A stretch of DNA of 64,000 bases. Source: Acanthococcus lagerstroemiae (taxonomy: Eukaryota; Arthropoda; Insecta; Hemiptera; Eriococcidae). A program made the position numbers and the translations under genes. The DNA is taken from contig CM063106.1 in NCBI GenBank assembly GCA_031841125.1, positions 11,284,001 through 11,348,000 on the forward strand, given 5' to 3'. This document shows positions 54,830-64,000 of this stretch, piece by piece. The notes under the pieces were generated by a model. It searched no databases and was not told where the DNA came from. It saw only the letters and a list, made by a program, of their open reading frames with translations. The stretch's first letter is position 1. Every line of letters begins with the position of its first letter.

Positions 54830-55990
54830 ATTTTTCGCTCGCATTTTACCACCTCCACCGTCGCACGCCCACTCGAGTATCATACGCGCCGAAGCCCGCG
54901 CTGCTTAAGGACGACCCTGGTTGATGATCACTCAAAACCTGCCCCGAGTTTAGTAACACCTTGTACAGTAGCGACACTAATCATATAGGTTCTATTTTCA
55001 GGCAGGATGATTATCATGTACTTTTTGTTATTAGTTTTCGGTGCATGCGTTTATTTTTTCCTTCCTTTCAAAGCGCTATATTTTCGCGTCGCCGAGTGAA
55101 ACGAAATTTCAGGGTATAGTCGAATTCAACCCTAAACCCTATTATTAGTACATCGCCGGTGCAAGTTGCGTTGTGGTTCTGCTCGGATAGTCGATATTTC
55201 TGCCATAACGAGTCCGCGCTCCGCAGTCCGGCTGGGCTCACCCGTCGCCGGTCTTCGTTCGGCTCCTCGCTCAGTCACGAGGTTGGCGGTTCGATCAGCA
55301 CAGGATAAAATTAACCATTTTCAACGTTGCCAGCTCGCCGGCATTTCGTCGGGCAAGCACGTATACGTGTTGTAGATTGCCCGCGTACAGCCCTCGCTCC
55401 GTTTATATTTCCCTTTAGGGTCTTTTTCGTTCGTATCAGATAATACTAAATACACCGACCCGACTTGTCTGTATAGGCTGTATACACCTTTATATCGACT
55501 CCCCACTGCGAGAGCTGTTATATGACGATTTATGAACGCAGTGGTCCTTAAAAGTGTAAAACGTGATTTACAAGTCGAGCGTATGAACGATAAACACGAC
55601 GGCGCCGGTGTTTTTTTTTCTTCTACTCTCCTTCATTTATTTTTCTCGTTCTCGTGTTCGCGGCCGTCGTCGGTTGCAGCGTCGAAATGTCGGCGGCCGC
55701 GACTACGACCGCGTGCTTATCACCATTTCCCCCTCGCGTTGCTGAAATGAGCCACCATTAATTTACGACCGTCTTGATGTTTCATAAAAATGGTGTAACG
55801 AAAAACACGAAATACGTCGCAAATCGCGTCAAGGTGAAATGGTGAAATACCAACGGCTAAGCGCGCGTGCCTTGATAATATTTTTAGAAAACCGCGAAAT
55901 TTTTCTAACTTGTACACGCGCAGTTACCTAATGTGCTGTACGTGCAATTTTTTCCTCATACATGACAGGCAACCGGAACGCGGCCTCTGC
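54830..55990. promoter_or_regulatory. CpG- and GC-rich segment, possible promoter region
   Basis: GC content and CpG words (GCGTCGTCG, CGGCGGCCGCGACTACG) stand out against the A+T-rich surroundings. No transposon ends were found. It could be a promoter/first-exon region of a host gene lying mostly outside, or just compositional. Open frames here (55166-55375, 55532-55750) have no recognised motif. Confidence 0.3.
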
Positions 55991-56450
55991 AGAAATTCGA
56001 GGGAGCACTGCGCCCTGGATTTATGTAAGAAAACAGGATCAGCGAGGGAATGAATCAAACGATTTTCATTGGGTAATCCCGGGAATAAGCGAACCCCACT
56101 TTACCGTTGCCGAGGAGTACTGACCTTCTTTAGAAAATCATTTTCTGTTGTAAGTTTATGCGCTTTCACATCTCTATACGTAATTTAAATTTTGAGATTG
56201 CGCAATAGCGGCAAAATTCTATCAACTCTACTAAAATCCAGGAATCATAACAAGGGCCAATTCTGGGGGGGGGGGGGCATTAAATTTAGGAATCTTATGT
56301 CTGTAGTTTAAAATGAAATATCCTTACGCAACAGTGTTACGATTCAGCAATAAAATATAAAATTCAGAGAACACAGGACAATAATGCAAGTTTTTGCAAA
56401 AAGTACCCCAATGTTTATTAAGTTAAAAGACTCTAACGGATCAGTAAAAT
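55991..56450. other. No recognisable feature
   Basis: Sequence between the GC-rich segment and the LINE, with a G11 run near 56265. Nothing supportable. Confidence 0.4.
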
Positions 56451-56454
56451 ATGT

Positions 56455-57950
56455 CCGATAGGAGATTTCGGAAATTGTAACTAAATTCTACGAAAACCTC
56501 TATGCGAAAACAAACATCAATAACACGTCAACCTGGAAAAGTAAGTGCCAAACACCGACCCAACCCCCCTCTGTTGGTTGAAGAGGTGACCAAAGCCATG
56601 GCAGAGTTAAAATCAAATAAGGCCCCAGGACCAGATGAAATAGACCATGAAATAATAAACATTCTAGCGGATTACGCCAGAACAATGAAACATTTCCGAA
56701 ATAATCCTACTATTTAAAAAAGGAGACAGAGCAGACATCAGCAATTATAGACCAATTGGCCTATCTTCAAACCTGGAGAAACTATTTATGAAAATTATCA
56801 AAAATCGTATTTACAATACTTTAGACTTCCAACAACCTCTAGAACAAGCAGGTTTTAGAATAAATTACACTACAATAGACCATATCCAAACCCTAAACCA
56901 AATACTAGAAAGATCCAGAGAATTCAACATTGAAGTTTGGCCGATGTTCATTGATTTCAATAAGGCATTTGACTCGATACGTCACAATAAGCTATGGGAA
57001 GCTATGGCAGCCCAAGGAGTTTCGTTAGAAATTATTGAGATTTTGGCGTGCATGTACAATAATTCACAGGCTTACATCAAAACAGATACGAAGGGTAAAT
57101 GCTTCCCCATCCAAAGGGGGGTAAAACAAGGGGACCCCTTGTCGCCGAACTTATTTAACTGCGCCTTTGAGCAGATCTTCAGAAATTTTGATTAGGAGGG
57201 AAGGGGACTAAAAATCCTAGGCAAACAAATCACAAATTTAAGATTTACAGACGATATATAGTGATCGTAACAAAGAGTTTCGGGGAAATGCTGAAAATGG
57301 GTGAAAGACTTGAAACAACATAGTGAGACTTTCTGACTGCCCATGTGTAGTTTTTATGCTTTCCAAATGGTAACACTGATCTACTCGGTAATGTTATAAT
57401 ATGGCGATTAAGTTTAGCTTAGCTTCGTTGTATGGCGGGTTAATTACGCATAACTGTAATACCTATGTAATAATGTAAATACAAGTACGTGAATTATTAT
57501 CATGTCTGTTGTGTTATCCAGTGTCCACAACCGTTATACCACGAACATGTAAAAATCAAAATTTATGTCGAACTGAGAGGGAATCAACGAATTCTGGTTA
57601 GACGGAGCAAAAATAGGCAGGGTATGTAGGAATATAAATATTTAGGCCAAACGTCAAAATTGAACTCCAATACGAAAAGAGTTATAAATGAAAGAATCGC
57701 TAAGGCATGGAAAGCATTTTGGCAAAACAAAACAATTTTAAAAATTAAAATGAAAAACAAACTCACAATAAAAAGGTTGGAGGGTTGTGCTACCGGCGTT
57801 GACATATACGGGGCCCAAACGTGGTCACTAACGAAAAAAACAGTCTGAGCGTCTTATAAAAACTCAAAACTCTATGCTAACGAGTATACTGGGCGTACAC
57901 TTAAAAGATAAGATCAAAACAAAATCCATTATAAAACAACTGGGGACAAA
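56455..57950 (+). pseudogene. RTE-like LINE reverse transcriptase, 5' and internally damaged
   Basis: Plus reading with several frameshifts. First comes EISEIVTKFYENLYAK, then EEVTKAMAELKSNKAPGPDE and LFKKGDRADISNYRPIGLSS. The 135-codon open frame 56788-57195 gives EQAGFRINYTTIDHIQTLNQ, MFIDFNKAFDSIRHNKLWEA and RGVKQGDPLSPNLFNCAFEQ, then LRFTDDI, the catalytic box, with a stop just after. About 300 bp of unrelated-looking sequence (57300-57590) follows. The thumb then appears: YLGQTSK, RVINERIAKAWKAFWQNKT, IYGAQTWSLTKK and SIIKQLGTNG. The EQAGFR-x-x-x-TTxDHI wording is typical of the RTE group. A family C element cuts it at 57951. Confidence 0.85.
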
Positions 57951-58378
57951 CGGCCCCGTAGCCATGGGAGGGCAAACTGAGGCTGAGCCCCCTCTGAAGG
58001 TATCTTGAGCCCCACTAGGCGAATATACCGCTATTTTAAAAAAATCATCACTACGCTAAACGAGAAAGAAAGAAGGGATGAAGAGAATTAATATCACAGA
58101 AATATTTTATGATTTAGAACAAAAACTTGGTTAGCTAATTTGTGACTCTTGGACCGGGAATGGAGTTTCGAAAAAACGTGTTATAAAGGCGAAAAATTGC
58201 TCATTTTTGCATATTTTCAATTCAATTTCAGGTACCTAGGGGGTAATTCGCCTCCTTCGCCCCCATGGGTACACCACTGCCTCGTAGAAATCTTTAAATA
58301 ATATACTATGTGTATCCTCCAGCCCCCCCCCGGTAAACAGGTAGCATCATCTATTGCAGATGACTGGCTGCGGGCCTG
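57951..58378. mobile_element. Family C element in the LINE, 8-bp TSD
   Basis: Flanks GGGACAAA (57943-57950) and GGGGCAAA (58379-58386) agree at 7 of 8. Ends CGGCCCCGTAGCCATGG (CAG decayed to CGG) and GGCTGCGGGCCTG. It includes the right half of a family B element (AAAACGTGTTATAAAGGC to TACACCACTG at 58271), as in 3254-4286. Confidence 0.8.
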
Positions 58379-58389
58379 GGGGCAAAAAA

Positions 58390-61300
58390 AACTGCTTTTA
58401 CAAAAAGGGCTCTAAAGACATTGTGTTTCTTTCTTTTTTTGCTCTTACCTACTTTTTACACCCCCCCCCCCCCCCAGGGCCCGGATTTCCTCTGCATGGC
58501 CATGGCCTACTAACACAATTCTAATCAGAATTATCAGTATTGTAATAAATGTAAAATAGGAAAGACTGCTTCCCTAAAAAATTTTCCCCTTTAAACAGCA
58601 CCATAAGCAATTATCCATGAACATATGACTAACTTTAATCGCCTATTAATTAGACACTGTGTACTAAGAAAATTACCTGTTGTAATTTTTAGGTTTAAAT
58701 CTCTGAAGTAGAGTAATGTGCATCCTTCAGTTACGAATTACAGCGGTTGTTACAATAATTTTATTAAAATGACTCGGATTCTATGGAATTTTATTAACAC
58801 TGATGTAATTTCTCGGGATTGTTGTGGACGAATTTGACCCTCCATCACAACGAAACATTTGGAAATCGGAAAAAGCACTGTCCCGGCCAAAAACTTCTAA
58901 AAAACGTCATTTGTACGTGAAAAAGATTTTACATTCCCAAAGGAAATGAGCGATTATCATGGTTGATTTTTGGCAATTTTTGTTACAATTTTTTCTCAAC
59001 ATAGAGGCATGAGACATGTAATAATTAATGATGTTATTACCATCCTACTGAAAAGAAAAGAGAAAAAAAATGTAAATAAATAAGTGAATATATTTAAAGA
59101 AAACAGAACAGAGATGATTTGAGTCTATAATATTAACGATTAATATGTAATAATAGTTGTCGTTTTTGGAATAAAATGTCTCAGTTAATTATCTATTGCT
59201 TAATGCTTTCCGGAATGAGGCGGGAAATTTTTCATCCAACATTTTAAAAATGACATAAGTTAAATCAATTTCACGGAGTATCATTGCCACAAAATATTTC
59301 AAAGTGAATCTTTGGTATATTTTGAAATAATTAATTAAGAAAAGAGACGCATGGTTAACGGTCAAGAAATAATCAAAAGTATATTATCAACAACAACAGT
59401 CGTCGACGTAACTATATGATAAGGTGATGAGAGCGATACTAGAGCCCTCTTACAATACAGTGAAAGTCCCTGAAATTTTTAGGCTTGTCCATTTGGAAGA
59501 AAATATAATAGTATTTTCTCTAGTTAATAAGGAAAGAGATAAAACTAACTGGATTCTTATTCCTTTAGCATCACCTACAGGTTATTTGTACCCAAGCCAA
59601 ATTACATTCTGCTCCTGAAACACAGTGATTCAGAAACTGGAAAGTACATCCATTGATGAACAAAAATCCATTTTTGATGCATACAAAATCAAATTGCAGG
59701 AATCACAATCATTGGGTATTGTCTCATATTTTCGTTCTTAGAAGGTAACAAGACAGGAAGAAAAAAGCTCAGTATTAACTCATTAACTGTAATTTATAAA
59801 AACTGCTATCTACATATTTGTTGAATATAAATAAGGGATACCTAGATATTCATGCTTATCTCTTCATATAGATACCTTTCCTGACTGTCTGTAACTGTCT
59901 GGACAATTTGACCTCATCATTTTATGCACATCAACTAATAACAAAAGTATACTACTGACACGTAAAATACTGTCAAGTTGAAGTAGCCACTCAAATGTAA
60001 GTTTCTAAGGAGTCTCTCAGGAAGGATACACGTAGATTCTGATGAAAAAGAGTTCAGCGACCCAAAAGACTGCCGGGTTATTCAAAGATTCAAACTAACC
60101 CTGTTAGGTACTGCAAGTAGTCAGCTTAAAATTGGAATGTAAGTTATTTTGATCCTTTAAAGCACAAATGAAAGGTAATCTTCTGTAACTTTAGTATTCC
60201 AGAATGTTTACAAAACATTATTTCATTGATGCGCCGAGATTTTGGGAAGCAAAAGTGAGAAGTTAAGATTTTCTTTCGGCTACTATATAACTTCTCAAAC
60301 CCAATATGAACATGCCAATCCCGTCACATTTTAATACGTCATTGTGATTCAATTGTATAAAGAAATCGAGTGTCAACATCGATCTTTTGATTGACATTAT
60401 GCATTGACTTCAATGTAGAATTCTATCTGACAGTTGATGTTGATATGCCTAACTTAACTTTAGTATTGAATTCTGTACATCAGATTCAACCACAATGCTG
60501 TGTCAGAGAAGTGACGGATTTTGGTATCAACTGTGTTCCAAGGAACAATACCAACCCGAATAATAGCATTTACATCAACTGCGGCACGCCAGCATCATTA
60601 GGGGAACATTCCTGTGGTTCAAAATCATAGAAAGCAAAACAGGCTGCACAACTTGGTTACTTACGTCGACTGTGGGTTACCCGTGATACAAATCGGAATA
60701 GAAGAGTTTAAAATAGAAATAAGCTAAAACGCAGGAATTTGGCGAGAACTCTGACTTCAAAGCACATTAAAGAAATAGATTCAGTTTCAGAAGATTTGCA
60801 GCATAGAACTGTATTTTCAAACAGGCATCACCACTTATGTCTGAAAACTGTGTCTATGACCTCCGGCCAGCTGTTGTCAACCAGATTGTAAATTACTGTA
60901 AGCACCTAATGAGACATGATGCTTAAAGAATTACATACCTTGCAGACTCATGTACCAAGGTTCAGTTTTTCAGTGGTCGATCCCCTAATCTGCTATCAGA
61001 AACTCGTACAAGCACAACGGACAATCAGTTTGGTTTTACGTGAATGTAGGCAGCTAGATACATAACGAATGTTTCGAACACTTTTAAAAAGCTCAGGAAC
61101 ACAAAATACGCACCAATTACGTGAAAATAACGAAAAGATTCTATAACACGCAGAAAAATAACATGTTAAACGCTATTATCTAAGATTGTCAGGATCAAAT
61201 TGAGTATCTTATCACAGAGAAACCAAAAATTTAGAAATATCAGAAAACACTATCACTATATTGTTAAGTAGGTAGTATTAAATGGTTTATAAGGAAGACA

Positions 61301-61530
61301 ACGTTTATTCGACAGACCACTAAGTAGTATAAAAGCATGCACGATAATAATCGATTAGGTAATGACGATTAATATCGATATTTGATAACTGGCAGTGTAG
61401 CCACTTATAAGATACTACAGATATTATAACGTACTATGCAAATATAACGTAAATGCAGTTGTTGCTTAGTATACCTATACCTACTATGGCAGTGTACTTA
61501 ACTGACAAATTGTAAATTTGTAACACTACA
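58390..61530. other. Long stretch without recognisable genes
   Basis: About 3 kb of A+T-rich sequence, low in the repeat families seen elsewhere. An open frame at 60391-60630 contains several cysteines (PQCCVREVTDFGINC, YINCGTPAS) but no motif I recognise. A homopolymer C run lies near 58465. Confidence 0.4.
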
Positions 61531-61534
61531 CAAC

Positions 61535-61620
61535 AATTGAAGCACTGCGTGGAAGAAGGGCCGTTGTCTCAAGAAAAAATACATTGCTCAAAAGCCCTTC
61601 TTCCATGTAGCGCTTCAATT
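61535..61620 (+). ncRNA. microRNA-precursor-like hairpin
   Basis: AATTGAAGCACTGCGTGGAA (61535 on, arm 27 nt to 61561) pairs with 61594-61620 (GCCCTTCTTCCATGTAGCGC and on). The 27-position stem has 24 Watson-Crick pairs, two G:U pairs on the plus strand and one A:C mismatch. The loop is 32 nt. An 86-nt hairpin of this shape suits a pre-miRNA. It could also be a tiny MITE or its relic. Expression is unknown and I do not recognise the sequence as a known microRNA. Confidence 0.4.
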
Positions 61621-64000
61621 TGTGATTAAGGTTAGGTAATTTAAAAAAAAAAAAAAAGACAAGAGAATATGATTCTATACAATATGTATTTTCAATCAGG
61701 AATTTAATGCCAATGTTAATTTTCATTTTCCTCCTATCTCTTATCTTAAATGCGAATTTTAGTATCATCAAGATGATACCACTGATCAAACAACTATGCG
61801 CGTGTTCACCGCGTGTTCAGTATTGTTATCAGTATCAGTGTAGCTATTTGCAGAGGGCAAAAAGTAATAAAAAGTGAAAATTTTGATAAAATGTGAATTT
61901 TGAATATGGAAAATGAAAAGTTCTTGAGAAAAATGGTTAACGCCATCGTATTCAGCATTCAAAATATAGCTAAAATTGTATAATATCGTTTCATTTTTTT
62001 AAATGTAGGATATCTAATACTCGTATAATCAAAATACTTTTTGCTGATTGACTGCAGTTTCAAAATAAAATGATGAATGATAAAATAAGAAAAGTGAACA
62101 CAATAGATAGGGTACGTATTTGCTAACTGCGTTGCAAAAGAGAAACACTAAAAACTGTGTTGAATTTTCTTTGCCCCTGTCATCTGAGGGTACTTTTTAA
62201 CTTTGTGGGTATGAAACCTGGAATAAATCATATCTCAACAAAAATGTTTGCAAACAAAGGTGTAGCTGAATAGTAAGTATTTAACTCAGCGGAACCCTAT
62301 GAAAGATTGTATAGGAACTAGGTACAACTACAAAGTGAATGTAAACTATACTGAAGAAACAAAATGAATGAAAATGGACAACAGACTATTCTGTTCAGAG
62401 TTCAGTCCATCATATTTTGAATATAATTATAATGATATACGTGCCGCAGGGCGTTTGCAGTACTGCATTTTCAGTGGACTGCTATCAGAATAATATCCAC
62501 TAATTCTTTTCACATTTACAAATCAACAGATGAACCATTCAGGAATGAGTATACCCATTCTAAATGGCAATAAATGGCATTCTTTACATCCTTAATACAA
62601 GTTTGTGTTTATTTTCGTTCTACATGTGACCATTTCAAAAACAATGCCCGATTAAAAGAGACATTATTTTTATTAAAATCTCCTGGCTTACAGTACTTTT
62701 TTACAGTCAGAGTGTAAAGTCTGTTCCCGGCTTGTGCACTAACAGATCAGCAGCAACCAAAAATGCCATTCATTCTAGGCACGGGTTCTTTTGCGAACGC
62801 TTAATTTTTTTTTAAGGATGAGAATGAATGCATTCCTTTATTTGGCACTTCTGAGTCTGAATTATCATCAGACTTCTTCCAGTGTTATGAGTGAAGTAGC
62901 AACATTGTTTTTCCTTGATATAACCTTTTTCTTGTGTCAAACATAGAGGCGGCAAAACATTTTTCGGCCTAGGTCGGCTGTAAGTCCCTTAATCCAACTC
63001 TGCTATCAAGTATAAAGTGGCAACACTATTTTTTGTTAATGTTCAGTCATCATGATCTCTTTTGTCTGTAATTAAGTTCTGTAAAATAAAATAGTCACAA
63101 TACCCATTTGTTGATCATTAGTCAATTCTCAGTTTCCCATACTGATGTAACGTGTTCTTCAATCCTGAGATACTGGTTCAAATTCAATACACGGAAGAAA
63201 AAAATTTGATTAATATGTGGCTCCATTTTTTTTTCAACCAATAATTGGCTAATGTTTTCTTTCTCTTTATATCAGTCTGCCGAATGAAAAGACGAGGAGT
63301 CTTTTTGGTATTTCTATTATTTTTGTATTTTACTGTGATTAGAATAAATAAATTGAATTTCAATTTCTTCATTCTGTCAGTTTCAGATAATTTTTTTCAG
63401 GCTATTCCAAACATTAGTCGACCAATAATTGTCAAATTTCAACATATTTTCAAAAATGCATAGAAAATCGCCCTTGAGTTTGACATCGGCGCGTATAAGT
63501 GAAACTTATTCCTGTGATAGCATATGCTACCGTATGCTAATATGCTAAGGTGTCATATCCGATGCCGGATGACGTCAGAGATTGTGGTTTCTGATGCGCG
63601 ATTTCCCTGGGCAGGGTTCGTCGGGGTAATTCGCCTTTGCTTTGCCCACGGTTTGTTGCGTTAGAGTTTTCCTTTTCTGTGCCGAAAAGTATGCAGCCAC
63701 AGTTCGCTTTACTAGTCACGTGTTTTCATTACGTTGAGTAAGCTGGCCATTACATGCACACAACAGAATCAGTCTTTTTGATCTGGCGCGGTAACAGGCA
63801 CTGCAACTGTAGTGCCTCGTTCGTTCGAACTGGCGGAGGTTACAGAACGCGCTATCTTTCCACCTCGATTGATATGTTACAATGGTTGCTGTGTTCGATA
63901 GGATATTATCGGGGATATTCGAATATCATCAGCTTTTTCCAGCATTGATGTGACTTGAACCCGAGACCCAAGGATTGTGAAGCAAAAATGGAAAATTCTG
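61621..64000. other. No recognisable gene
   Basis: A diverged copy of the GCTGAATAC motif lies on minus near 61900-61960 (GTTAACGCCATCGTATTCAGC on plus). The last 500 bp (63500-64000) are richer in GC. A palindromic GCATATGCTACCGTATGC is at 63521. Nothing coding is supported. Confidence 0.4.

Noticed and set aside
55280..55310. tRNA-like GGTTCGATC word
   Set aside because: No cloverleaf partner stems in the surrounding 80 bases.
54830..55990. Firm promoter call
   Set aside because: Only composition supports it; kept as a low-confidence feature.
60391..60630. Cysteine-containing open frame as a secreted peptide gene
   Set aside because: No signal peptide after the first methionine, no family match and no flanking exons.

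Overview
This is eukaryotic nuclear DNA. It is A+T rich, has no operons or ribosome binding sites, and carries degenerate intron-containing coding pieces. Repeat content is very high: non-LTR retrotransposon remnants, hAT-like and pogo-like DNA transposons, and many miniature elements (MITEs). The transposon protein families (a pogo-like transposase with a C-terminal PHD-type finger, an RTE-like LINE, an I/Jockey-type LINE with RNase H, and a CXC-domain repeat ORF) point to an arthropod, most likely an insect. Species cannot be read from the sequence. I see no complete host gene, rRNA, tRNA or CRISPR array.

Layout. 1-9.8 kb: LINE tails, two pogo-like 3' remnants or neighbours, and a complete composite element (2204-4721) with a perfect 8-bp target-site duplication (TSD). 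9.8-13 kb: a decayed pogo-like element (10122-11320). 13-21 kb: LINE linker and reverse transcriptase remnants cut by MITEs, a degenerate tandem repeat (14.3-15.0 kb), a nested MITE-in-MITE (15233-15745), and a MITE whose interior has expanded into an array (17.4-18.1 kb). 21-24 kb: a second composite copy (21383-23402). 25-27 kb: a CXC-domain ORF fragment and an element full of TATCGATA palindromes. 27858-31124: a nearly intact pogo-like transposon with five exons and two premature stops. 31-36 kb: a hAT-like MITE, an inverted-repeat element, and a hAT-like element (32597-35979) that has swallowed an I/Jockey-type LINE. 36-39 kb: two tandem RTE-like LINE pieces in minus orientation and MITEs. 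39-47 kb: pogo-type MITEs, a decayed hAT element (43526-44596), and a PHD-finger pogo remnant (about 45172-47226) split by two later insertions. 47-64 kb: mostly featureless sequence with a hAT transposase remnant (51.6-52.9 kb), a long palindromic element (53669-54695), an RTE-like LINE (56.5-57.95 kb), and a microRNA-like hairpin at 61.5 kb.

The most striking system is the composite element. Two copies in opposite orientation have the structure A - interior - A, where A is a roughly 320-bp repeat in direct orientation that itself begins CAG and ends CTG. Each whole unit is bordered by an 8-bp duplication, perfect in one copy and 7 of 8 in the other. This combines LTR-like direct terminal repeats with hAT-like termini and TSD length. 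Around it, at least fifteen insertions in 64 kb share CAG...CTG ends and 8-bp duplications, ten of them perfect, suggesting that a hAT-like transposase has mobilised several unrelated non-autonomous families. A second theme is a set of pogo-like families, each ending in a PHD-type finger and each carrying its own terminal motif repeated inside its ends.
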